A stretch of 35,738 nucleotides of DNA, from the NCBI GenBank assembly GCA_958449275.1, contig CAUDHE010000013.1:1-35738 (forward strand). Reading direction: 5' to 3'. The notes under the pieces are model-generated. The model did no database searches. It had not been told where the DNA came from and saw nothing but the letters and a program-made list of their open reading frames with translations. Made by a program: the position numbers and the translations under genes. The stretch is from an uncultured Alistipes sp. Lineage in GTDB: Bacteria; Bacteroidota; Bacteroidia; Bacteroidales; Rikenellaceae. Positions 7,074 through 13,588 of this stretch are shown here, one piece after another. The first letter of the stretch is position 1. Each line of letters opens with the position of its first letter.

Positions 7074-7691
7074 ATGGCTTTCGAACACACCATATCCAAT
7101 GAAGATACCGCGGCTCTGCCATCGGTCCGTTTCGACGGGCAGATAGTGGTGGTGGAGAACGATCGTCAGGTCGTCGCGGCGTGTCGCGACCTGGCGACGC
7201 AGAGCGTCATCGGGTTCGACACCGAAACGCGGCCGTCGTTTACTGCCGGTATGGTGAATCGGGTGGCGTTGTTGCAGCTGTCCACCCGCGAACGCTGCTA
7301 TCTGATACGTCTGTGCCGTACCCGACTGCACAAATCGATACTCAAGATACTGAGCGATCCCCGCATAGTGAAGATCGGCGCCGACGTGGCGGGCGATTTG
7401 CGGGCGTTGCATGCTCTGCGCAACTTCAAGGAGCGCGGGTTCGCCGATTTGCAGCAGATGGCGGGCGACTGGGGCATCGAGGAAAAGAGCTTGCGCAAGA
7501 TGTCGGCCATAGTGCTCGGACAGCGGGTGTCGAAAGCGCAGCGGCTGAGCAACTGGGAGGCCAAGGTGCTCACGCCGCAGCAACAGATGTACGCTGCGAC
7601 GGACGCTTGGGTGTGCATAAGCATTTACGAAAAACTTCTCTCCACGCCTATGGCGGTGCGAGAGACAAAGACTGAAGAGAATGGAGACTGA
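7074..7691 (+). CDS. 3'-5' exonuclease domain protein (RNase D/WRN-exo type), 205 aa
   Basis: The protein carries a DEDD-type exonuclease fold. Exo I is GFDTETRPSF near residue 43-52, with the first Asp and Glu of the catalytic set. KIGADVAGDLRAL corresponds to Exo II. The region with NWEAKVLTPQQQMYAATDAWV carries the final catalytic Asp of Exo III (DEDDy type, Tyr four residues earlier). Such enzymes degrade DNA or RNA from the 3' end. Only the exonuclease domain is present, without HRDC domains, so it resembles free-standing WRN-exonuclease-like proteins rather than full RNase D. I chose ATG 7074 over an upstream TTG at 7053 that lies inside the -7 box. It follows recQ, an arrangement that echoes the fused helicase-exonuclease of WRN, and overlaps the next gene by 11 bases. 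Confidence 0.85.
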   Translation: MAFEHTISNEDTAALPSVRFDGQIVVVENDRQVVAACRDLATQSVIGFDTETRPSFTAGMVNRVALLQLSTRERCYLIRLCRTRLHKSILKILSDPRIVKIGADVAGDLRALHALRNFKERGFADLQQMAGDWGIEEKSLRKMSAIVLGQRVSKAQRLSNWEAKVLTPQQQMYAATDAWVCISIYEKLLSTPMAVRETKTEENGD

Positions 7692-8886
7692 AAAGGCGCG
7701 AATATATCTTCGGCGGGGAAAGGAGGAATCGCTTCTTCGCCGCCATCCGTGGATCTTCTCGGGCGCCATCGAGCGTGCCGAGTGCGGTGACGAGGGCATA
7801 GCAGAAGGCGACGTGGTCGACGTGTATGCCAAGTCGGGCGATTTCATCGCTCGGGGGCATTATCAGATCGGTTCGATAGCCGTCCGCGTGCTGACGTTCG
7901 AGCGCGAGGAGATCGACGGCGCATGGTGGCGCAATCGTCTGGCCGTGGCATGCGACGTGCGGCGCACCTTGTCGCTGACCGAGAATCCGTCGACCGACTG
8001 TTATCGTCTGGTGCACGGCGAGGGCGATTCGCTGCCCGGACTGGTAGTCGACATCTACGGTTCCGTGGCGGTAGTGCAGTGCCATTCGGTGGGGATGTAT
8101 CGCTCGCGCATGGAAATAGCCGATGCGCTGCTCGACATCTACGGCGACCGTCTGACGGCCGTATACGACAAGAGTTCGCAGACGGTGCCCTACAAGGCGG
8201 GGCTGAACGCCGTGGACGGTTACCTGCGCGGCCATTCCGATCGCAAGTCGCACGTGGTGAGCGAGAACGGACATAAATTCGCCGTCAACTGGGAGGAGGG
8301 ACAAAAGACGGGTTTTTTCCTCGACCAGCGCGAGAATCGCGAACTGGTGAAGCGTTATTCGGCGGGGCGTACGGTGCTCAACACTTTCTGTTATACGGGC
8401 GGTTTTTCGGTCTATGCCATGGCTGGCGGAGCCGTCGAGGTGTGCTCGGTGGACTCTTCGGAGCGGGCCGTGCAGCTCGCGGACGAGAACATGCGGCTCA
8501 ATTTCGGCGACGACGTGCGTCACGAGGCCGTGGCGGCCGATGCCGTTGAATATTTGAAACGCATAGGCGACAAGTACGATCTGATAATTCTCGATCCTCC
8601 CGCTTTCGCCAAACATCACAAGGTGTTGGGGAACGCCATGCAGGGATACAAGCGCATAAACGCCCGCGCGCTGTCGCAGATCAAGAGCGGCGGAATACTC
8701 TTTACGTTTTCGTGCTCGCAGGCCGTGACCAAAGAACTGTTCCGCACCACCGTGTTCTCGGCAGCCGCCATTGCGGGACGCAAGGTGCGCATTCTGCATC
8801 AGCTTACCCAGCCCGCCGACCACCCGATCAATATCTACCATCCCGAGGGCGAGTATCTCAAGGGGCTGGTGTTGTATGTGGAATAG
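7681..8886 (+). CDS. rlmI: class I SAM-dependent rRNA methyltransferase, RlmI type, 401 aa
   Basis: An N-terminal PUA domain (about residues 5-80, containing RRHPWIFSGAI) is followed by a linker and a Rossmann-fold methyltransferase. The SAM-binding motif begins at Asn234 (NTFCYTGGFSVYA). The catalytic-loop motif DPPAFAK begins at Asp305. The nucleophilic cysteine expected for m5C formation is Cys345 in FTFSCSQAV. E. coli RlmI (396 aa) makes m5C1962 in 23S rRNA, so length and domain order fit; substrate specificity is by family. The ATG lies inside the end of the exonuclease gene, implying translational coupling. Two strong hairpins follow the stop codon. Confidence 0.9.
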   Translation: METEKARIYLRRGKEESLLRRHPWIFSGAIERAECGDEGIAEGDVVDVYAKSGDFIARGHYQIGSIAVRVLTFEREEIDGAWWRNRLAVACDVRRTLSLTENPSTDCYRLVHGEGDSLPGLVVDIYGSVAVVQCHSVGMYRSRMEIADALLDIYGDRLTAVYDKSSQTVPYKAGLNAVDGYLRGHSDRKSHVVSENGHKFAVNWEEGQKTGFFLDQRENRELVKRYSAGRTVLNTFCYTGGFSVYAMAGGAVEVCSVDSSERAVQLADENMRLNFGDDVRHEAVAADAVEYLKRIGDKYDLIILDPPAFAKHHKVLGNAMQGYKRINARALSQIKSGGILFTFSCSQAVTKELFRTTVFSAAAIAGRKVRILHQLTQPADHPINIYHPEGEYLKGLVLYVE

Positions 8887-8900
8887 TCTGAAAAATGCGG

Positions 8901-8964
8901 CAATGCCGAATGGCATTGCTGTCCTCGGCGGCTCGCGCTTCGTGCGCCCCGCAGCCGCCGAGGA
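8901..8964. repeat. two intergenic hairpins after the methyltransferase gene
   Basis: CAATGCC (8901-8907) pairs with GGCATTG (8912-8918). A larger perfect inverted repeat follows, TCCTCGGCGGCT (8922-8933) with AGCCGCCGAGGA (8953-8964), whose 19-base loop itself contains a short GCGC-rich stem. The following bases (taaaat) are not a T-run, so termination is uncertain. The GCCGCCGAGGA arm is related to the CGCCGACGGCGGAGGAC head of the repeats at 23050 and 35703. Confidence 0.7.
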
Positions 8965-8986
8965 TAAAATACCTTAAAAAATCGTG

Positions 8987-10006
8987 ATGTTTCGTTTTCC
9001 TGCAATCGGCAGGGTTAAGTTTTTGATTTTATTTTCGTCCTTGACGGTTTCGTGCGCGTCGGCAGACCGCGATGCCGCTGTATTTCGTCGCGAGGCCGAC
9101 GAGTTTCTGGCCTCGGTTCCCCCGGGATTGCAGGACGTGCAGGCCGATGCGGTGCTGAAGGCGTGCGACGGCGACACGGAACAGTTGCGGGCCGTGAGGG
9201 CTTCGCGCAACGCCGAACCCGCTTTGCCCCGCGGTGTCGAAGCCGAATACATAACGCCGACGTTGAGGCTCTATGTCCCTGTCGATGCAGCGCGCAGGCC
9301 GTTGCCTATGCTCGTCTATCTGCATGGCGGAGGGTGGACGTTCGGCAGCATAAACAGTTGCGCCCGTTTCTGCGGTGAACTGGCCGCGACGGGCGAAACT
9401 ATGGTTCTTGCGGTTGATTATCGGCTGGCACCCGAGCATCCTTTCCCTCAGGGGCTTGACGATTGTACGGAGGCTTTGGCGACGGCGCGGCGCGTGGCGC
9501 GCGAGTACGGAGGCGATCCCGAACTCGTGTCAGTGGGCGGCGACAGCTCGGGCGGCAATCTCGCGATAGCCGTGGCGTTGCGCAATGCGGCCCGAGGCGG
9601 CATGCCTTTGAAATCGCTGTTGCTGTTCTATCCGGTCGTGACGGCCCGTGCCGACGATTCGCCGTCGTGGAGGGCTTATGCTTCGGGATTCGCATTGGAC
9701 GGACGGTTGATGGAGGCTTTCGACACGGCATACGCCTGCGGGCGGGAGGACGATCCTCTGGTGTCCGTATCGCTCGCCTCCGACGAGGCTTTGGCCGCGT
9801 TGCCGCGTACGCTTCTCGTCGCGGCCGAACGTGATATCTTGTGCAGTCAGGGCGAGGAGTTTGCCGATCGGCTGGTGTCGCTCGGTGTGGATGCGCATCG
9901 CGAGGTTCTGCGCGGAAGCGTACATCTGTTCATTACCAAAGACGGGCAGGAGCATGCTTTCCGCCGCGCCGTGTCGCTGTCGGCCGATCTGTTGGCCGGG
10001 AAATAG
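8987..10006 (+). CDS. alpha/beta hydrolase of the HSL (hormone-sensitive lipase) family, lipoprotein, 339 aa
   Basis: The N-terminus has a lipoprotein signal: a hydrophobic run ending LTVSC, with Cys23 as the lipidated residue. The hydrolase carries the HSL oxyanion motif HGGGW (113-117) and the nucleophile elbow GDSSG (185-189, Ser187). A plausible triad is completed by Asp283 (ERDIL) and His313 (SVHLF). The family hydrolyses short acyl or aryl esters. The signal suggests it works in the cell envelope. A GTG three bases before the ATG would also be possible. The gene converges with the sigma-factor operon. The hairpins upstream separate it from rlmI, so it may have its own promoter, though I see no clear -7 box. 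The natural substrate is unknown. Confidence 0.9.
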   Translation: MFRFPAIGRVKFLILFSSLTVSCASADRDAAVFRREADEFLASVPPGLQDVQADAVLKACDGDTEQLRAVRASRNAEPALPRGVEAEYITPTLRLYVPVDAARRPLPMLVYLHGGGWTFGSINSCARFCGELAATGETMVLAVDYRLAPEHPFPQGLDDCTEALATARRVAREYGGDPELVSVGGDSSGGNLAIAVALRNAARGGMPLKSLLLFYPVVTARADDSPSWRAYASGFALDGRLMEAFDTAYACGREDDPLVSVSLASDEALAALPRTLLVAAERDILCSQGEEFADRLVSLGVDAHREVLRGSVHLFITKDGQEHAFRRAVSLSADLLAGK

Positions 10007-10033
10007 CGGTTTCGCCGATCGGTTTTTTCGTAT

Positions 10034-10414
10034 TTACGTATTTCGTTTCAATCTGCGCCGCAGCAGTATGTCGCATAACGACAGCGCGACGAATCCCACG
10101 GCCATTAACAGCCATGTAAGGAGTTGGGATTGGTTGGCGAAATCGATTTCGGGGAGTCGCAACTCGGGAAGTTTCGGCATTTCGAGGGGCAGGTGCGGAG
10201 CCGACCGTTCGTATTCGGCTCGTGCTGCGACTATGCCTGCGATAAGCGCCGCGAAACACGCCATGCCGCCGAGCAGATAGGCCGAGTCTCGTAATGTTTC
10301 GCGGCGACGTTTGCGTTCGTGCACGCGTTTCATGAGTTTCGGGGTGAATCCTTCGGGCAATTGGTATCGCGTCGTTTGCCGCATGGCGCGGCGTATGGCA
10401 TCATTCTTTTCCAT
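10034..10414 (-). CDS. two-helix membrane protein, putative anti-sigma partner, 126 aa
   Basis: Residues 1-40 are charged and cytoplasmic in character. They are followed by a first membrane helix (YLLGGMACFAALIAGIVAA, about 46-65), a Pro/Leu-rich loop (about 70-92) and a second helix (LLTWLLMAVGFVALSLCDIL, about 98-118), ending in a basic tail. The gene overlaps the end of the ECF sigma gene by 14 bases, the usual layout for a sigma factor and its regulator. No zinc-binding HxxxCxxC motif of the ZAS anti-sigma family is present, so if it restrains the sigma factor it does so by another fold. The anti-sigma role is inferred from position and topology only. Confidence 0.65.
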   Translation of the reverse strand: MEKNDAIRRAMRQTTRYQLPEGFTPKLMKRVHERKRRRETLRDSAYLLGGMACFAALIAGIVAARAEYERSAPHLPLEMPKLPELRLPEIDFANQSQLLTWLLMAVGFVALSLCDILLRRRLKRNT

Positions 10415-10961
10415 CGATCATTTCCGTTACGAGCAAATACAATTTTTTTCTGATTCTGTGCAAACGTACCTTCACGTTGCTCTCCGTGAGATCCATTACG
10501 GCGGCGCATTCGCCTATCGACCGTTCGTCGTAGTAGAACAGCGTCACCAGCGCACGTTCGTCGGCATCCAGCAGATCGACCGCGCGTCCCAGCGCTTCGA
10601 GTCTGCGTTCGCGGATCACGACCTCTTCCAGCCGTTCGGCTTCGTCGTCGGGCAGAGCGGCTATGCGGCGCTCGTCGATCGGACATGAGGGCAGCCGCTT
10701 GCGCCTCACGTGCGACAGAGCGGTGTTGCAGGCTATGCGGTAGAGCCAAGTGGCGAACGCGCTGCGGCCGTCGAATTTCCCGAGTTTGTCGAACGCCTTC
10801 AGAAACACATCTTGCGTCAACTCCTCAGCATCCTCGGCCGAACCCGTTATGCGCGCCGTCAGCGAGTAGACCGAATGCGAATAACGATCGGCCAGAAGCG
10901 CGAATGCCTCCGTGTCGCCTGCGACTATTCGTCTTATCAGTTCGGTCTCTTTCGTTTGCAT
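10401..10961 (-). CDS. ECF-type RNA polymerase sigma-70 factor, 186 aa
   Basis: The protein has the two domains of an extracytoplasmic-function sigma factor. Sigma2 includes the ARITGSAEDAEELTQDVFLK and FATWLYRIACNTALSHVRRK segments. Sigma4 includes ALVTLFYYDERSIGECAAVM and the recognition helix ESNVKVRLHRIRKKL. There is no sigma3 domain. I chose ATG 10961 rather than the farther upstream ATG at 11042, because the intervening bases hold a promoter and the sigma2 domain starts right after the inner start. It is the first gene of a two-gene minus-strand operon with the membrane protein overlapping its end. The mirror-image promoter pair just upstream suggests that it activates its own operon and the divergent gene. 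Confidence 0.93.
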   Translation of the reverse strand: MQTKETELIRRIVAGDTEAFALLADRYSHSVYSLTARITGSAEDAEELTQDVFLKAFDKLGKFDGRSAFATWLYRIACNTALSHVRRKRLPSCPIDERRIAALPDDEAERLEEVVIRERRLEALGRAVDLLDADERALVTLFYYDERSIGECAAVMDLTESNVKVRLHRIRKKLYLLVTEMIDGKE

Positions 10962-10971
10962 GGTCGTTATT

Positions 10972-11000
10972 TTAGACGCCGCATGCGCCGAAAGGTTACA
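10972..11000 (-). promoter_or_regulatory. putative autoregulated ECF promoter for the sigma-factor operon
   Basis: Read on the minus strand: TGTAACC (11000-10994), 15 bases, then CGTCTAA (10978-10972). An AAC-type -35 and a CGTC-type -10 are typical of ECF sigma promoters. Ten bases separate the -10 element from the sigma ATG at 10961. The same two heptamers with the same spacing occur in mirror image at 11024-11052. Confidence 0.7.
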
Positions 11001-11023
11001 ACGGGGCGCGTCGAATTTTTTTC

Positions 11024-11052
11024 TGTAACCTTTTTTCGGCATCAGCGTCTAA
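11024..11052 (+). promoter_or_regulatory. putative ECF promoter for the divergent membrane-protein gene
   Basis: TGTAACC (11024-11030), 15 bases, CGTCTAA (11046-11052) on the plus strand duplicates, in opposite orientation, the promoter facing the sigma gene. The two -35 elements are 23 bases apart. Transcription would run toward the gene at 11140 with a leader of about 80 bases. Confidence 0.7.
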
Positions 11053-11139
11053 CATATCGAGAGCGCCGCCCGACGGGCTCCGATGCTAAAACAAAGATCG
11101 TGAACTAATTTTAATATAAACCGAAAAAAAATACGAATT

Positions 11140-11565
11140 ATGGATTTCATCTCTATTCCCGTCACATTCGGGATCGTCTCGTTCTTCATGTACAAATTCT
11201 TCGAGCTTCTCATATGCCGCAAAGAGCGTCTGTCGCTTATCGAGAGGATGGACGGAAGTTCGCTGCTCGAATATCTGAAGCAGGTGCGCATGGGTATCAA
11301 TCTCGGCAGTATGACTTCGTCCGAGTCGCTGCGTCTCAACTATCCCGCTTCGTGGTCGCTGCGCATCGGCAGCCTCATATTCGGCATGGGTCTGGGACTT
11401 ATCGTCGGAATCGTGATGAATCGATTTGTCAATTGCGACAACGGATATGCCGTGCGGGAGATGCTCGTAGGCGGCAGCGTACTCTGTCTCGGCGGTCTCG
11501 GCCTGCTCGTAGCGTTCTGTATCGAATACGGCATATACAAAAACGCCGACGGGGAGAAGAAATGA
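11140..11565 (+). CDS. three-helix membrane protein, DUF6249-like, probable ECF regulon member, 141 aa
   Basis: Three membrane helices are visible: IPVTFGIVSFFMYKFFELLI (about residues 6-25), LRIGSLIFGMGLGLIVGIVM (about 75-94) and MLVGGSVLCLGGLGLLVAFC (about 109-128). Between the first two lies a charged cytoplasmic-looking segment with RKERLSLIERMD. This layout, a short helix, a basic 'KERLALIEKG'-like turn and two further helices, is that of the DUF6249 proteins of Bacteroidetes, an assignment from memory of the pattern. It is expressed divergently from the ECF sigma factor and preceded by a copy of the same ECF-type promoter. It is therefore the best candidate target of that factor. Its function is unknown. 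A strong terminator follows. Confidence 0.75.
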   Translation: MDFISIPVTFGIVSFFMYKFFELLICRKERLSLIERMDGSSLLEYLKQVRMGINLGSMTSSESLRLNYPASWSLRIGSLIFGMGLGLIVGIVMNRFVNCDNGYAVREMLVGGSVLCLGGLGLLVAFCIEYGIYKNADGEKK

Positions 11566-11591
11566 TTTTACGCATTTTACTCCGATAACCA

Positions 11592-11629
11592 CATCTGCCG
11601 CCCGAAATGAAAGGGCGGCAGATGTTTTT
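11592..11629 (+). terminator. rho-independent terminator
   Basis: CATCTGCCGCCC (11592-11603) pairs perfectly with GGGCGGCAGATG (11613-11624) and is followed by five T. It lies 26 bases after the stop of the membrane-protein gene. Confidence 0.92.
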
Positions 11630-11649
11630 ACGAAGCGGTCTGCTGTCTG

Positions 11650-11681
11650 CCGCGCGGGGCGGCGACGAACTGCCGATATCG
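11650..11681. repeat. dispersed palindromic repeat, partial copy B
   Basis: The stretch contains GGGGCGGCGACGAACTGC followed by CGATATCG (11674-11681). The tail GAACTGCCGATATCG corresponds to the GGACTGCCGATATCG tail of the fuller copy at 23110-23129. It lies between convergent transcription units. Confidence 0.6.
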
Positions 11682-11707
11682 CAAACGGGATCGATATTTC
11701 GCGAAAA

Positions 11708-12427
11708 CTACTCCATAGGAAATACCCTCACGTCGGTAACGCCCTGCAACTCGCGCTTCAGGCGTTCGATGTCGGTCTTCTCCTCCACCTCGCCGTAGTG
11801 ATATGGGTAGAATATTCGCGGACGAATGGTCTTCACCGCCTCTGCCGCTTGGTCTACCGTCATGGTATAGGGTTGGTTCACGGGCAGGAACGCTACGTCG
11901 ATATCGTGCAGTGCCGCCATCTCGGGCGTCGGTTCGGTGTCGCCCGCTATGTATATCCGCATTCCTCCTCCGAGAGTTACCACATATCCGCAGTCCTCGC
12001 GCTCCTTTGGGTGGAAATCGGTATGTCCTTCGGTGGTGTTGTATGCCGCCACCGCCTCGACGGTCACTCCCGCCCACGGTTCCGCCGTGTTTCCCGGAGT
12101 CATTGCCGTGCACTCGCCCTCGAATGCCTCGGCCGAGGTCTTGTCGCATATTATGATACTGTCGCGGGTGGTTATGTCGTCTATCGCGGCGCGATCCAGA
12201 TGGTCGTAATGCGAATGGGTTACCAGCACCAGGTCGGCCTTGGGCAGACGAGCGTATTCGGCGTATTGGTGCACGGGATCGGTGTAGATGTATCGTCCTC
12301 CGATGCGGATGCTCAGTGCGGCGTGTTTGAAAAAGGTGAAAATCACCTCGTTGCCGTCGGGTGCGACGAGCGTGTCGGTAGGGTAGGACGGAGCGTTTCC
12401 GCCTCCGAAAATAGAGAATAGCGACAT
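11708..12427 (-). CDS. metallo-beta-lactamase-fold hydrolase (UlaG-like), 239 aa
   Basis: The metal-binding signature is THSHYDHLD (HxHxDH). Further ligands are expected at the GHTDFHP region, the Asp of IAGDTEP and the His of YPYHYGE. The shape, with a short N-terminal segment, FTFFKHAALSIRIGG and a single compact domain, is that of the UlaG/UPF0173-like branch of MBL-fold hydrolases. In general these use one or two metal ions to hydrolyse phosphate-ester or lactone bonds. I chose ATG 12427 because the 37 codons upstream run through the promoter and do not resemble the fold. It is monocistronic on the minus strand. The substrate cannot be deduced. Confidence 0.88.
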   Translation of the reverse strand: MSLFSIFGGGNAPSYPTDTLVAPDGNEVIFTFFKHAALSIRIGGRYIYTDPVHQYAEYARLPKADLVLVTHSHYDHLDRAAIDDITTRDSIIICDKTSAEAFEGECTAMTPGNTAEPWAGVTVEAVAAYNTTEGHTDFHPKEREDCGYVVTLGGGMRIYIAGDTEPTPEMAALHDIDVAFLPVNQPYTMTVDQAAEAVKTIRPRIFYPYHYGEVEEKTDIERLKRELQGVTDVRVFPME

Positions 12428-12491
12428 GGTCGAAAAATTTTTGTTCTGTTTCAAATACGTCTGCCGCGATCGACATCCGAGCGGCATATCG

Positions 12492-12499
12492 CAAATATA
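12492..12499 (-). promoter_or_regulatory. -7 box for the MBL-fold hydrolase gene
   Basis: The minus strand reads TATATTTG (TAnnTTTG) 64 bases before the chosen ATG at 12427. No -33 TTTG is found at 20 bp. Confidence 0.5.
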
Positions 12500-12559
12500 C
12501 GGAATATAATCGACAATTAAAAATCGGAGACGGTACACGCGTTTTCGTCGTGTCGTAGG

Positions 12560-12642
12560 CTGTTCGCCGACGGCGGCGTGAATGCTTCAGCAGTCCGCCG
12601 CAAGGGGGCGGCGGCGAACTGCCGCCATCGCGTGCGATGGCG
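12560..12642. repeat. dispersed palindromic repeat, full copy C
   Basis: The head CTGTTCGCCGACGGCGG (12560-12576) is followed by GCAGTCCGCCGC (12590-12601) pairing with GCGGCGAACTGC (12611-12622). A second hairpin follows, CGCCATCGC (12623-12631) with GCGATGGCG (12634-12642). Head and central palindrome match the copy at 23050, and the central palindrome matches that at 653. Confidence 0.75.
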
Positions 12643-12750
12643 AAATACGTGCGACAAATCGCTTCGGCCCTTTGGCGTATAAGCATCGAAAACCCCTATT
12701 CGGCATCTGCCGCCTCTGCGCCCGAATTTTCCGAAAATATTTCCCCGATT

Positions 12751-12782
12751 TTTGGCGGTCGACGCAAAAAAGAGTAAATTTG
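12751..12782 (+). promoter_or_regulatory. consensus Bacteroidetes promoter for the plsC-parE-parC operon
   Basis: TTTG (12751-12754), a spacer of exactly 20 bp and TAAATTTG (12775-12782) match the -33/-7 consensus of the main Bacteroidetes sigma factor. The plsC ATG follows 33 bases later. Confidence 0.85.
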
Positions 12783-12815
12783 CAAGATGATTCGCCTTAA
12801 CCGAAAATTCATATT

Positions 12816-13577
12816 ATGCTTTCGATTTTATACTATATTTTCACCGTGATCCACACCACCGTGTGGTGTCTTGTTTCGGTGCTGGTACTCGCCGTGACCT
12901 ATCCTTTCGACAAGAGCCGCCGTTGGGTTCACGAGATCTCGCGTTACATGACGTGGGTGTTTTTCGGCGTGCCTCCCTGTATGAAGCGCACCATCGACGG
13001 ACTGGAGAACATCGACCGCCGCAAGTCCTACGTGATGGTGCTCAACCACGCTTCGAGCGTGGATATCATAGCGGCTTACAAGGTGCCTCTCAATTTCCGC
13101 TGGGTTTCGAAACGCGAGGTGTTCCGCCTGCCGTTCTTCGGACCCATGCTGCTGGTGCACGGCGACATTCCCATCGAACGCGGAAACGCCGCGGCCGCGT
13201 TGGCCAAGGTTATCCGCGAGGGCAAGTTGTGGCTTTCGCGCGGTGCGAGCGTGGCGATCTTCCCCGAAGGCACGCGTTCGAAGGACGGCGAGATACACCG
13301 TTTCAAGATGGGCGCTTTCAATCTCGCCAAGGAGGCGGAGGCGGATATTCTGCCCGTGGTGATGACTGGTACGGGCACCACGCTTAAAGGCTGGCGCATG
13401 AACTGGAGCAACCGTATCGCCATCCGCGTTCTGCCGCCCGTGTCGGCGGCGCGTGTGGCCGACTCGGAGGTCAAAACGTTGGCCGAGGAGGTTCGCACGG
13501 AGATGATCGGGGCTTTGGCCGAACTGCGCGCCGAGGTGGCTGCGGAGGAGAAGTCGCGCGGGCGGCGTAACGCATAG
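12816..13577 (+). CDS. plsC: 1-acyl-sn-glycerol-3-phosphate acyltransferase, 253 aa
   Basis: It transfers an acyl group to lysophosphatidic acid to make phosphatidic acid, the second acylation of phospholipid synthesis. The N-terminus is a membrane helix (residues 6-29). The catalytic motif HxxxxD is NHASSVD (His78, Asp83), and the substrate-binding motif FPEGTRS spans 149-155. Between them lies the RWVSKREVFRLPFFG motif. Length is normal for PlsC. It is the first gene after a consensus promoter, and parE starts only 11 bases after its stop, so lipid synthesis and topoisomerase IV are probably co-transcribed. Confidence 0.95.
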   Translation: MLSILYYIFTVIHTTVWCLVSVLVLAVTYPFDKSRRWVHEISRYMTWVFFGVPPCMKRTIDGLENIDRRKSYVMVLNHASSVDIIAAYKVPLNFRWVSKREVFRLPFFGPMLLVHGDIPIERGNAAAALAKVIREGKLWLSRGASVAIFPEGTRSKDGEIHRFKMGAFNLAKEAEADILPVVMTGTGTTLKGWRMNWSNRIAIRVLPPVSAARVADSEVKTLAEEVRTEMIGALAELRAEVAAEEKSRGRRNA

Positions 13578-13588
13578 AAGTCAGGAAT

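Larger units (their letters stand above)
12428..12815. other. 388-base intergenic region: two divergent promoters flanking a repeat
   Basis: This gap carries no convincing gene. It holds the minus-strand -7 box of the MBL-fold gene (12492-12499), a copy of the dispersed palindromic repeat (12560-12642) and the plus-strand promoter of plsC (12751-12782). The short open frames across it are GC-driven and lack a conserved protein pattern. Confidence 0.7.

Noticed and set aside
10962..11042. A 27-codon N-terminal extension of the ECF sigma factor
   Set aside because: These bases contain the predicted promoter, and sigma2 starts normally after ATG 10961.
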